Shown here: positions 24,107 through 32,223 of the stretch, piece by piece | Layout of the letters: the number at the start of each line of letters is the position of its first letter | How positions within the stretch are numbered: position 1 is the first letter of the stretch | Assembly: GCF_049860805.1 (NCBI RefSeq) | Contig: NZ_CP187555.1 | Location: 1,984,001-2,048,000, forward strand | Length of the DNA: 64,000 nt | Direction of reading: 5' to 3' | DNA from: Parabacteroides sp900760525 | GTDB taxonomy: Bacteria; Bacteroidota; Bacteroidia; Bacteroidales; Tannerellaceae | Translations under genes and position numbers: made by a program | The notes under the pieces: generated by a model | Seen by the model: only the letters and a program-made list of their open reading frames with translations | The model's database searches: none | Told to the model about the DNA's origin: nothing

Positions 24107-24991
24107 ATGTTTACTAAAATAGTTGCGATAGAGCCGGTCAGTTTGATTCCTTCGGCAGAGAAAGCATTGCACACGTTTGCAAATGAAGTAGTGTTATACC
24201 CCGATATTCCAGCGGATGACGAAGAGATCGTCCATCGTATCGGCGATGCTGACGCGGTTCTGCTGAGCTACACTTCGAGCATCGGCCGCGGAGTGATGGA
24301 AAGATGCCCCAATATCAAATATATCGGTATGTGCTGTTCGCTTTATTCACCAGAGAGCGCCAACGTGGACATCAATTATGCAAACCGGCACGGTATCACG
24401 GTCACAGGCATCCGGGATTATGGCGACGAAGGGGTAGTCGAGTATGTCATTAGCGAACTGGTTCGTTGCCTGCACGGGTTTAGCGGACCGGCCTGGGATG
24501 GCGACGTACGCGAAATCACCGGGCTAAAAGCAGGTATTATCGGTTTGGGCAAGTCGGGCGGCATGATCGCCGATGCGCTACGGTTCTTCGGTGCGGAAAT
24601 ATCTTATTTTGCCCGTAGTGAAAAGGAATGGGCACGCGAGAAGGGATATCGTTTCCGGCCTCTGGACGAATTACTCACGCAGAGCGAGGCCGTATTCTGT
24701 TGCCTGAACAAAAATACCGTCCTGCTGCACGAAGCCGAATTTCAAATGTTAGGTGATAAAAAGATACTATTCAACACAGGATTGTCTCCTGCCTGGGACG
24801 AAGCTCCGTTCGTCAACTGGTTATCGGGCAATAACCTTTGTTTCTGTGATACCGTCGGCGCTTTGGGCGGCGCCCATCTTTTGGAGCATCCGCATGTACG
24901 ATGCGTACAGACCTCGACAGGCCGCACCCGTCAGGCGTTCGACCGCCTGAGCGAAAAAGTGCTGGCCAATCTTTCAGAATACAATGGGTGA
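24107..24991 (+). CDS. D-isomer-specific 2-hydroxyacid dehydrogenase-like protein
   Basis: A 294-residue NAD-dependent dehydrogenase-like protein. The N-terminal catalytic half contains ADAVLLSYTSSIGRGVMERCPNIKYIGMC, and the inserted Rossmann domain contains GLKAGIIGLGKSGGMIADALRFFGAEISYFARS (GxGxxG). The usual catalytic Arg/Glu/His set is not clearly conserved: FNTGLSPAWDEAPFVNWL and TVGALGGAHLLEHPHV replace the standard segments, so activity and substrate are uncertain. The start at 24107 is supported by the promoter box upstream. The 3' end overlaps the convergent aspartate-dehydrogenase-like gene by 18 bases. Confidence 0.78.
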   Translation: MFTKIVAIEPVSLIPSAEKALHTFANEVVLYPDIPADDEEIVHRIGDADAVLLSYTSSIGRGVMERCPNIKYIGMCCSLYSPESANVDINYANRHGITVTGIRDYGDEGVVEYVISELVRCLHGFSGPAWDGDVREITGLKAGIIGLGKSGGMIADALRFFGAEISYFARSEKEWAREKGYRFRPLDELLTQSEAVFCCLNKNTVLLHEAEFQMLGDKKILFNTGLSPAWDEAPFVNWLSGNNLCFCDTVGALGGAHLLEHPHVRCVQTSTGRTRQAFDRLSEKVLANLSEYNG

Positions 24992-25762
24992 GACAATATT
25001 CAGCAGGGTGTTCACGACCGACCATCCTGCGATCTCCGCAGTAGCGCTATACACATCCACGACGGCATGCACCTGATCGTTCCTGATCTCGACCTTCTGG
25101 GTGTCTCCCTTAAATCCGGGAGTCGACTGTATGGTCACCTGCATGGCTTCCGGACCGACGGATGCACGTGAGGCGGCCACCGTGACGTTCACTTTCGTAG
25201 GGAACAGGCGGATGGCTTCCACGGCATTGCCCGTAAACACCACTTTCTGTTCGTTTTGCAGAGCATCTTCATAAACCGGAGTCCCTTTCAAAGCGTCAGG
25301 TCCCTTCTCGTTGAAGAAACGGGCTGTTGCGTTACCCATCAAGGCAGCCGTGCGCAAGACGTCGAAACCTCCGGTAGCTCCCGAAGCGATGTAGATACGC
25401 GTCCCGTTCTCTTTAGCCGTTTCGCATACTTCTTGGTAGAACGAGTCGTCGGCCAACGCACCGATCGAAAGGGTAACGATGGAAGTTCCGTTCTTCAGGG
25501 CCGGAATGGCAAACTCACGGAGAGCGGCCGGAGAAGCCGTCTCCACCAGTATATCGGGCTTCAAGGCCAGCACTTCATCCGCCGTAGTACATACGGCGCA
25601 ACGTTTTCCGATCTTTTCCATCTGGCGGGCAATACGTTCTGCTTTGACAGCCGTACGCGAATAGGCTCCCACCAGTTCATACTCAGGCAATAATCCTCTG
25701 ACGACAGCTTCCGAAACTATTCCGGCAAGCCGTCCGCATCCTACTATTACAAATGTTTTCAT
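24974..25762 (-). CDS. Aspartate dehydrogenase-like protein (NadX family)
   Basis: A 262-residue protein starting with the Rossmann motif MKTFVIVGCGRLAGIVSEAV. Conserved blocks of the NadX/DUF108 family follow: LVETASPAALREFAIPALKNGTSIVTLSIGALAD, IYIASGATGGFDVLRTAAL, and FPTKVNVTVAASRASVGPEAMQVTI. NadX oxidises L-aspartate to iminoaspartate for NAD synthesis or deaminates aspartate; which applies here is not known. It lies 19 bases behind the purine nucleoside phosphorylase gene. A TACCTTTG box ends only 5 bases before the start codon, so a leaderless transcript is possible in addition to read-through. Confidence 0.82.
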   Translation of the reverse strand: MKTFVIVGCGRLAGIVSEAVVRGLLPEYELVGAYSRTAVKAERIARQMEKIGKRCAVCTTADEVLALKPDILVETASPAALREFAIPALKNGTSIVTLSIGALADDSFYQEVCETAKENGTRIYIASGATGGFDVLRTAALMGNATARFFNEKGPDALKGTPVYEDALQNEQKVVFTGNAVEAIRLFPTKVNVTVAASRASVGPEAMQVTIQSTPGFKGDTQKVEIRNDQVHAVVDVYSATAEIAGWSVVNTLLNIVSPIVF

Positions 25763-25781
25763 ATCAGCAAAGGTAATACAT

Positions 25782-26606
25782 TTATATCTTGGCAACCAAT
25801 TCCCGGAAGAGTACGGTCATGACCGCAGCCGCCTTATTGGCAGCCACAATCACATCGGCTCCGTCGTTCACAAAATCGTCGGCAAAATGATAGCCTTCAT
25901 TCGTAATCACAGACATGCCGAATACGCGCAGGCCGGCATGACGGGCCACGATTACCTCAGGGACCGTACTCATTCCGATTGCATCGCCTCCTACCCTTCC
26001 GTAGAAAGCATACTCAGCCGGCGTTTCAAATGAAGGACCCGTAAGTCCGACATACACGCCTTTCTTCAACGAGATCCCGCGGGATGCGGCAATTTCTTCA
26101 ACAAGCCCGATAAACTCCCGGTCATACGCGCGTGTCATATCCGGGAAGCGGGTTCCGAGCCGTTCGTCATTCGGGCCGATCAACGGATTAGGCATCATAT
26201 TGATATGATCGCGTATAATCATCAGGTCACCGACTTTGAAACTCGTATTGATACCGCCTGCGGCATTGGAAACCAACAGGTTCTTAACACCCAACAGCTT
26301 CATCACCCGGATTGGGAATGTCACCTGCTGCATCGTGTAACCCTCATAATAATGGAAACGTCCCTGCATGGCAAGCACCTGTTTTCCTCCCAGCCTGCCG
26401 CAGATGAAGTTACCTTTATGTCCTGCGGCCGTCGAATGCATAAAATGCGGGATCTCACTATAGAGAATAACCACGGCGTCTTCAATCTGGTCGGCAAGGG
26501 AACCCAGGCCACTGCCTAAGATAATAGCGGTTTCCGGATTACCGGTAATACGGGACGACAGGTAACCGGCCGCTTCCTGATAAAAAGCATTGTCATTTGT
26601 ATTCAT
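25782..26606 (-). CDS. Purine nucleoside phosphorylase
   Basis: A 274-residue trimeric-type purine nucleoside phosphorylase (PNP I/MTAP family). Diagnostic blocks are ILGSGLGSLADQI (phosphate loop), HSTAAGHKGNFICGRLGGKQVLAMQGRFHYYEGY, LLVSNAAGGINTSFKVGDLMIIRDHINM, GPSFETPAEYAFYGRVGGDAIGMSTVPEVIVARHAG (base and ribose sites) and VITNEGY. It splits purine nucleosides to base plus ribose-1-phosphate. It stands downstream of an MTA/SAH-deaminase gene on the same strand, so the two may cooperate in salvage of methylthioadenosine-derived inosines; a 22-bp tandem array separates them. Confidence 0.95.
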   Translation of the reverse strand: MNTNDNAFYQEAAGYLSSRITGNPETAIILGSGLGSLADQIEDAVVILYSEIPHFMHSTAAGHKGNFICGRLGGKQVLAMQGRFHYYEGYTMQQVTFPIRVMKLLGVKNLLVSNAAGGINTSFKVGDLMIIRDHINMMPNPLIGPNDERLGTRFPDMTRAYDREFIGLVEEIAASRGISLKKGVYVGLTGPSFETPAEYAFYGRVGGDAIGMSTVPEVIVARHAGLRVFGMSVITNEGYHFADDFVNDGADVIVAANKAAAVMTVLFRELVAKI

Positions 26607-26650
26607 ATACGTTCAATTTTATTTTTCATACGAATAAGAAAATAGATTCT

Positions 26651-26824
26651 TGCCGAGGGAACTTGAGTTTCCTGCCGAGGGAACTTGAGTTTCCTGCCGA
26701 GGGAACTTGAGTTTCCTGCCGAGGGAACTTGAGTTTCCTGCCGAGGGAACTTGAGTTTCCTGCCGAGGGAACTTGAGTTTCCTGCCGAGGGAACTTGAGT
26801 TTCCTGCCGAGGGAACTTGAGTTT
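26651..26824. repeat. 22-bp tandem repeat, 8 copies
   Basis: Eight consecutive units of CCTGCCGAGGGAACTTGAGT plus TT (the first lacks two bases) fill the gap between the purine nucleoside phosphorylase gene and the MTA/SAH deaminase gene. The copies are identical by eye, which suggests recent expansion or active slippage. The unit length is not a multiple of three. There are no spacers. Confidence 0.97.
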
Positions 26825-26830
26825 CATTGC

Positions 26831-28090
26831 CTACGATTCTTTCACCAGCTTGTAAGCAAGTTCGGCTGTATGCTCCATAATCTCTTCCTCGCCCGGAACC
26901 TTTTTATCCCGCATCAATATCTTGCCATCACAGATAACGGTATCGATACAACTGCCGTTTGCCGCATACACCAGATTGGAGATAAAGTTATGATTCGGGA
27001 TAAAAGCCGGGATGTTCAGATCGACCAGGCAGAGATCCGCCAGATAGCCTTCGGCAATCCTTCCGGCTTTGAGCCCAATAGCCGAAGCACCTGCTTCTGT
27101 CGCCGCCTTGAATATTTCACCGGCAGGAATCGCCTCCGGATCTTTTCTCCAGGCTTTGCCTAAAAGCGAAGCGAGTTTCATCGCCTCGACCATATCCAGA
27201 TTATTGGAAGAAGAACAGCCGTCGGTTCCTAAAGCGACGGTCACACCGGCTTTTCTCATCTCACAGAACTTAAATTGGATGCCGGAAGCCAGCTTCATAT
27301 TGGATGCAGGATTATGCACCACTTTCACCCCGTGATCCGCCAACATACAAACTTCATCATCGTCGACATAGATACCGTGCGCAATGATCAGGCGTGGGGA
27401 CAATATGCCTAATTTATATAAATATCGTACGGGAGTAAGACCGAACTGTTTGACCGAATCCCGGACTTCTCCCTCCGTCTCTGCCAAATGCAGATGGATC
27501 GGGACAGAATGCTCCGTAGCAAAACCATGTATCCATTGTAGCAGTTCACCTGACACGGTATAGATGGCATGGGGACCGACGGCATACTGTATGCGTTTGC
27601 TATAGTGATCCACTTCGGCAACCAGTTTCTCGTTTTCCCGCTTGCTCTTTTCAGCCAGTTCCGGTTTGAAATGATCGAAGCAGACACCGGCAAGCAAAGC
27701 ACGCAAACCCATTTCTTCGACGGCATCGGCTGTGTCCCGGAACTTATGGTACATATCGAAGAATGTTGTCGTCCCGCTCTTTATCATTTCGAGGCAGGCG
27801 AGCTTCGTCCCCCAATACACATCCTCGTGAGTCAACTTCGCTTCGTTCGGCCAGATCTTCTGTTCCAGCCAGGGCATCAACGGCATATCATCGCCAAAGC
27901 CACGAAAAAGTGTCATGGCAGCATGTGTATGTGCATTGACAAAACCCGGAATCAGGGCTTTACGCCTTCCGTCTATCACCTGATCCGCCTGCACCTGAAG
28001 ATCCGCCCCTATCTGCCTGATCTCCTTTTTCTCGATATAAACATCGGTCACGGCGCCATCCAGCAAAGCGCCTTTTATCAATATGCTCAT
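26831..28090 (-). CDS. Amidohydrolase, probable 5-methylthioadenosine/S-adenosylhomocysteine deaminase
   Basis: A 419-residue metal-dependent hydrolase. Metal ligands are visible as HTH in GFVNAHTHAAMTLFRG (about residues 51-62), HLHLAETEGE (about 197), IIAHGIYV (about 235) and LGTDGCSSSNNLDM (about 290). The pattern, including the SSSNNLDM block, matches the MtaD/TRZ/ATZ deaminase group. The likely reaction is deamination of MTA, SAH or adenosine. It overlaps the upstream helicase gene by ATGA and precedes the purine nucleoside phosphorylase gene, which fits purine salvage. The stop lies 6 bases from a 22-bp tandem array. Confidence 0.88.
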   Translation of the reverse strand: MSILIKGALLDGAVTDVYIEKKEIRQIGADLQVQADQVIDGRRKALIPGFVNAHTHAAMTLFRGFGDDMPLMPWLEQKIWPNEAKLTHEDVYWGTKLACLEMIKSGTTTFFDMYHKFRDTADAVEEMGLRALLAGVCFDHFKPELAEKSKRENEKLVAEVDHYSKRIQYAVGPHAIYTVSGELLQWIHGFATEHSVPIHLHLAETEGEVRDSVKQFGLTPVRYLYKLGILSPRLIIAHGIYVDDDEVCMLADHGVKVVHNPASNMKLASGIQFKFCEMRKAGVTVALGTDGCSSSNNLDMVEAMKLASLLGKAWRKDPEAIPAGEIFKAATEAGASAIGLKAGRIAEGYLADLCLVDLNIPAFIPNHNFISNLVYAANGSCIDTVICDGKILMRDKKVPGEEEIMEHTAELAYKLVKES

Positions 28091-29397
28091 ATAAACTTAG
28101 CTTTCATATTCTTTATCTTTTCATCCCGGATGCGACCCAGTAAACCAGCAAGCTTGTCCCGCTTGACAGCAGCAAAAGCACAGCTTTCCTTTACCTCGAC
28201 AATCCCCAGGTCATCCTTTTCCAATCCACCTTTCCGGAAGAGGAAACCGACTACATCTTTCTTGCTCAGCTTATCCCGTTTTCCCCGGTTGATCGTCAGC
28301 GTCACCCATTCGGAACAGACGGGCTTCTTTGCCACTTCCGGCAGGAAAAACTCTTCCGGTTCGCGGGTGATATAGTCAGGGACCGTCTCTACTTCGTTCA
28401 AGATCAGGTAGGCAACTCCTTCCGCATTCATACGGGCCGTACGTCCGTTACGATGTACATACGCCTCTTCACCCACCGGAAGATGGTAATGGATCACATT
28501 CTTTACTTCCGGAATATCGAGACCGCGGGAGGCCAGATCGGTAGAGATAAATACGGTAGCACTGCCGTTGCGGAAATGCGACAAGGCACGTTCGCGCTCC
28601 GACTGCTCCATTCCCCCGTGGAAGTATTCGTTATCCACTCCCATGTCGGTCAGATAATCGCTCACCCGTTCCACCGTCTCACGGAAATTGCAGAAGATAA
28701 GGGCAGAACCGCCTTTTAGTTCGCCTAAAAGTTTGTACAATGTTTCCAGCTTGTCCTTTACGGGAGACTTGACCACGCGCAAAGTCAGCCCTTTAGACTC
28801 CTTCACCTCCTTCAGGAACGATAACCGTACAGGAGTCGTAATCCCGGTAAAAGCAGGAATATCGACAGCTGCCGTTGCCGAAGTCAGCACCCGGCGGCGC
28901 ACGCCGGGGAGATGTGCCACAATCTCCTTCATTTCATTGAGGAAGCCCAGTTCGAGCGATTTGTCAAACTCATCCAAGATTAGCGTACGCACACTGTCAA
29001 GGTCGATATTTCCCCGTTCCAGATGGTCGACGATACGCCCCGGCGTTCCGATCAGGACCGTCGGCGGATGTTCCAAGCTTTTCTTCTCCGTGCGGATAGG
29101 ATGGCCTCCGTAACAACAATTCACCTTATATCCGGCCCCCAACGAACGGAATACCGTTTCGATCTGCAAGGCCAGCTCACGAGAAGGAGCAATGATCAAT
29201 GCTTGTATCTTTTTGTCCTCATCCGTCAATGTCGTCAGCAACGGCAAGAGGAAGGCCAACGTCTTACCCGATCCTGTCGGACTGAGCAGCACCATATCTT
29301 TTGTCGTCCCGGCATCCAATACCGCCTGTTGCATCTCGTTCAAAGCAGCAATGCCGGTATTGGCAAGCGCACGGGCGACTATTTCTTTATTTGTCAT
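28087..29397 (-). CDS. DEAD-box RNA helicase with DbpA-type RNA-binding domain
   Basis: A 436-residue helicase with motif I SPTGSGKT (about residues 39-46), PSRELALQ, TPGR, SATAAV and the final HRNGRTAR. Motif II reads DEFD instead of DEAD. The C-terminal about 75 residues (VTLTINRGKRDKLSKKDVVGFLFRKGG and following) match the DbpA RNA-binding domain, which in E. coli recognises hairpin 92 of 23S rRNA. The likely role is assembly of the large ribosomal subunit. It starts one base behind the M20 peptidase gene and overlaps the next gene by ATGA, so it lies inside a tight operon. Confidence 0.9.
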   Translation of the reverse strand: MTNKEIVARALANTGIAALNEMQQAVLDAGTTKDMVLLSPTGSGKTLAFLLPLLTTLTDEDKKIQALIIAPSRELALQIETVFRSLGAGYKVNCCYGGHPIRTEKKSLEHPPTVLIGTPGRIVDHLERGNIDLDSVRTLILDEFDKSLELGFLNEMKEIVAHLPGVRRRVLTSATAAVDIPAFTGITTPVRLSFLKEVKESKGLTLRVVKSPVKDKLETLYKLLGELKGGSALIFCNFRETVERVSDYLTDMGVDNEYFHGGMEQSERERALSHFRNGSATVFISTDLASRGLDIPEVKNVIHYHLPVGEEAYVHRNGRTARMNAEGVAYLILNEVETVPDYITREPEEFFLPEVAKKPVCSEWVTLTINRGKRDKLSKKDVVGFLFRKGGLEKDDLGIVEVKESCAFAAVKRDKLAGLLGRIRDEKIKNMKAKFI

Positions 29398-29398
29398 A

Positions 29399-30754
29399 TC
29401 AATTGAATCGTTTATAAAATTCGGCTACCGACTCGATTCCTTTATAAAAGAAATCAAGCGTACAGCTTTCGTTCGGCGAATGAATCGCATTCTGTTCGAG
29501 GCCGAATCCCATCAGGACGGTCTTGATGCCCAACACCTGCTCGAAAGTCGAGATAATAGGAATACTGCCACCACGGCGCACAGCCAACGGACGTTTGCCG
29601 AAGGCTACGGCAACGGCATCTTCAGCCGCCTTATAAGCGGGAAGGTCGATCGGACAAACATAACCCTGTCCACCATGTTTAGGCGTCACTTTTACCTTTA
29701 CATAAGCCGGAGCCACACGGTTCATGTACTCTTCAAATAGTTTTGAAATCTTTTCATGGTCCTGATGCGGAACTAAACGGCAGGAAACTTTGGCATAGGC
29801 ATTGGAAGGAAGAACCGTCTTGCTGCCTTCTTCCGTATAACCGCCCCAGATACCGCAGATATCGAAAGACGGGCGGCAACTGTTGCGTTCCAACGTCGAA
29901 TAACCTTTTTCACCAAACAGCTCATCCACTCCGATAGCGGCTTTGTATTTAGCTTCGTCAAACGGAATCTGTGCGATCATTTCGCGTTCGGCCGGAGAAA
30001 CTTCTTCCACGTCGTCATAGAAACCGGGGATCGTGATCCGTCCGTCGGCATCGGTTATATCAGCCATCAACTTGCATAACACATTAATCGGATTAGCGAC
30101 TGCACCCCCGAAATGCCCGGAATGCAAATCACGGTTAGGGCCTGTCACTTCCACTTCCCAATAGGCCAATCCGCGAAGGCCGGTGGTCAACGAAGGTGTC
30201 TCGGCACTGACCATGCTGGTATCGGAAACCAGAATAACATCAGCTTTCAACAAATCTTTATGTGTACGGCAGAAAGCTTCGAGGCTCGGCGAACCGATCT
30301 CTTCTTCTCCTTCGAAGATAAATTTCACATTACATTTCAGCAAATCCAGCTTCAGGGCAGTCTCGAAGCCTTTTACCTGCATCATGGCCTGCCCTTTATC
30401 ATCATCCGCACCACGCGCCCAGATACGACCGTCCCGGATTTCGGGTTCGAACGGACGGCTCTTCCAAAGGTCAAGCGGCTCGGCGGGCATTACGTCGTAG
30501 TGCGAATAGACCAAAACGGTTTGCGCCTCGGGAGCAACCATCTTTTCTCCATACACGACCGGATTGCCTTCGGTCTGCATCACCACTGCTTTATCGGCAC
30601 CGGCGGCAAGCAGGAGTTCCGTCCAGCGTTTCGCACATACCTCCATATCAGGCTTATGCTCATGCTTGGCACTTATCGATGGAATACGGATCAAAGAGAA
30701 AAGTTCTTCGATGAAACGGTCTTTGTTGGACTCGATATACTTTTTTATTGACAT
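29399..30754 (-). CDS. M20-family dipeptidase
   Basis: A 451-residue zinc peptidase. The active-site blocks are VYSHYDVMPAEP (metal His, catalytic Asp), GRIWARGADDDKGQAMM (bridging Asp), EGEEEIGSPS (catalytic and metal Glu), the dimerisation-domain segment DLHSGHFGGAVANP, and a distal SPNESC with the last metal ligand in QNAIHSPNE. This is the M20/M25/M40 subgroup of cytosolic dipeptidases (PepV/CNDP-like) that hydrolyse short peptides. No signal peptide is seen. It is the first gene of the leftward operon with the DbpA-like helicase and the deaminase. Confidence 0.92.
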   Translation of the reverse strand: MSIKKYIESNKDRFIEELFSLIRIPSISAKHEHKPDMEVCAKRWTELLLAAGADKAVVMQTEGNPVVYGEKMVAPEAQTVLVYSHYDVMPAEPLDLWKSRPFEPEIRDGRIWARGADDDKGQAMMQVKGFETALKLDLLKCNVKFIFEGEEEIGSPSLEAFCRTHKDLLKADVILVSDTSMVSAETPSLTTGLRGLAYWEVEVTGPNRDLHSGHFGGAVANPINVLCKLMADITDADGRITIPGFYDDVEEVSPAEREMIAQIPFDEAKYKAAIGVDELFGEKGYSTLERNSCRPSFDICGIWGGYTEEGSKTVLPSNAYAKVSCRLVPHQDHEKISKLFEEYMNRVAPAYVKVKVTPKHGGQGYVCPIDLPAYKAAEDAVAVAFGKRPLAVRRGGSIPIISTFEQVLGIKTVLMGFGLEQNAIHSPNESCTLDFFYKGIESVAEFYKRFN

Positions 30755-30821
30755 ACTATTTTTATTTAATTAGAAACCTTTTCTTACAGTTCAAAAAAGA
30801 CAGCTTAAAACAACTTCTCCT

Positions 30822-31166
30822 TTACAGCATTGCAACGATCTTTCTTATATTGGAAAGTCTTTCCACAAAGGATTTATCAGCCTTTGCCACTTGCAAATTG
30901 TAATCAGACTGCATTTTAAGCAACGGTTCAGGATCAATGCCAAGCGCAGCTTCAAACAAAAGGGCATACTCTGTCGAGACGGCACGCTTACCATTTAATA
31001 TTTCATTAAGCAATGTCGGAGAAATCCCCATTCGCAAGGCAAGTTTTCTTTGCGATATGCCGCGATACTCGACTTCATCTTTCAGGATCTCACCGGGATG
31101 TATCGGTTCAGACGGAATTAAATTATTGGCAATCATTTTGGGATCAACACCTTTTAATGTAATCAT
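30822..31166 (-). CDS. higA: HigA-type antitoxin
   Basis: A 114-residue XRE-family helix-turn-helix protein. The HigA signature is clear: IPSEPIHPGEILKDEVEYRGISQRKLALRMGISPTLLNEILNGKRAVS (about residues 17-64), with the recognition helix around SPTLLNEI. It follows the toxin gene by 8 bases, the toxin-first order typical of higBA. It would neutralise HigB and repress the operon through the palindrome at 31537-31552. Confidence 0.9.
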   Translation of the reverse strand: MITLKGVDPKMIANNLIPSEPIHPGEILKDEVEYRGISQRKLALRMGISPTLLNEILNGKRAVSTEYALLFEAALGIDPEPLLKMQSDYNLQVAKADKSFVERLSNIRKIVAML

Positions 31167-31174
31167 AACGGCTT

Positions 31175-31492
31175 TTATTTGTAATGGTTTGACAATTCAA
31201 TTATGTTACATACGGTAACAATCGGTTCTTCCATCGAATCTCTTACGGCAAATTCGATTCGGTATTTATCATTCACCCTTATAGATGAAATACCTTTTTT
31301 GTCGCCTTTCAACGTTTCATAATTCAGCGAATTATATTTTGCCAAAGATGTAATATCCGCAACGCTTTTCATTAATTGGATACATCTTCGATAACGTTTT
31401 ATGACATCAGGCTGATAACGATGCATCTTATCGTCAGTCCTTCCTTTTTCGTAAAGGTCACTTAAATATGCCTCTTCAAATGCAACAACCAT
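31175..31492 (-). CDS. higB: HigB-type mRNA-interferase toxin
   Basis: A 105-residue RelE/ParE-superfamily toxin. Characteristic stretches are SLAKYNSLNYETLKGDKKGISSIRVNDKYRIEFAVRDS, with the Arg and Lys of the RNA-binding groove, and VTVCNIIELSNHYK at the end, where the HY pair is typical of HigB. Such toxins cut mRNA at the ribosome. The paired antitoxin gene lies 8 bases downstream. Confidence 0.9.
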   Translation of the reverse strand: MVVAFEEAYLSDLYEKGRTDDKMHRYQPDVIKRYRRCIQLMKSVADITSLAKYNSLNYETLKGDKKGISSIRVNDKYRIEFAVRDSMEEPIVTVCNIIELSNHYK

Positions 31493-31512
31493 ATTGTTTT
31501 CGTATTTACGTA

Positions 31513-31552
31513 CAAATATAACAGATTCTTTTTATATTCACAAATATGTGAA
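31513..31552 (-). promoter_or_regulatory. higBA promoter with overlapping palindromic operator
   Basis: On the minus strand TTTG (31541-31544), 20 bases, then TATATTTG (31513-31520) form a good promoter 20 bases before higB. The -33 box lies inside the palindrome TTCACA-AATA-TGTGAA (31537-31552), a natural site for autorepression by HigA. Confidence 0.65.
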
Positions 31553-31584
31553 CCGATACCTAATCGTCAAGAATCGGTATAGGA

Positions 31585-32151
31585 TTACTTCTGCCGTTTA
31601 TACAAAAACGACTGCCAGCGTTCCTCCGCATTCCCCTGGCGAAACATTTCATAGCGTGCCATTGTAAAAAACAAATCGGAAAGACGATTCACGAACTGCA
31701 TGATCCCGGGTGAAACAGGATCTTTCCGGTTCAGTGTCCACAGGCAGCGTTCGGCACGGCGTACAATCGTACGGGCCAACTGTAAGTGAGCGGAAACGAG
31801 CGTGCCGCCTGGCAGGATAAAGTAGCCGTTATCTTCCATCTTCGCCGACAAGGCGTCAATCTGTTCTTCACAAATAGAAACCAGATCATCGGATATTTTG
31901 TTCGGGTTCTTATCACGAATAGCCGATGGGGTCGCCACGTGCGACATCACCGCCATCATCTCCCTTTGTATCCTTCCCAGCAAATCCTGCCACTCATGTC
32001 CGGCCGGGAGCAATGCACGGACAATACCAATTTCGGCATTCACTTCATCCAACGTCCCGTTCGCTTCGATCCGGATATCATCTTTATCCACCCGCTCGCC
32101 TCCATGAATCCCGGTGCGGCCTTTATCTCCTCCACGTGTATATATTCTCAT
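31585..32151 (-). CDS. Cob(I)yrinic acid a,c-diamide adenosyltransferase, PduO type
   Basis: A 188-residue helical-bundle ATP:corrinoid adenosyltransferase. The N-terminal ATP-binding block MRIYTRGGDKGRTGIHGG, the VDKDDIRIEANGTLDEVNAEIG segment, and the C-terminal ARTIVRRAERCLWTL...FVNRLSDLFFTMARY (corrin-binding helix with the conserved Arg and Asn-Arg-x-Ser-Asp) are all present. It transfers the 5'-deoxyadenosyl group of ATP to cob(I)alamin or cob(I)yrinate. cbiA lies 1.5 kb away on the same strand, but the esterase gene lies between them on the other strand. Confidence 0.93.
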   Translation of the reverse strand: MRIYTRGGDKGRTGIHGGERVDKDDIRIEANGTLDEVNAEIGIVRALLPAGHEWQDLLGRIQREMMAVMSHVATPSAIRDKNPNKISDDLVSICEEQIDALSAKMEDNGYFILPGGTLVSAHLQLARTIVRRAERCLWTLNRKDPVSPGIMQFVNRLSDLFFTMARYEMFRQGNAEERWQSFLYKRQK

Positions 32152-32191
32152 TTTTATCAAATTTGATAAGTACTGTGACAAATATAACCAT

Positions 32192-32199
32192 TATCTTTG
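32192..32199 (+). promoter_or_regulatory. Probable -7 box of the sialate O-acetylesterase gene
   Basis: TATCTTTG lies 24 bases before ATG 32224; it also excludes the ORF's first possible start at 32197. No clean TTTG -33 is seen. Confidence 0.5.
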
Positions 32200-32223
32200 A
32201 CTATTGTATTTAATCTAATTCTC

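Noticed and set aside
26651..26824. CRISPR array
   Set aside because: Units are contiguous without spacers, and no cas gene is present; the same holds for the 23-bp array at 10270.
26603..26827. 74-codon ORF made of KFPRQETQVPSAGN-type repeats
   Set aside because: It is the translation of the 22-bp tandem array, with no conserved start context and a period that shifts frame.
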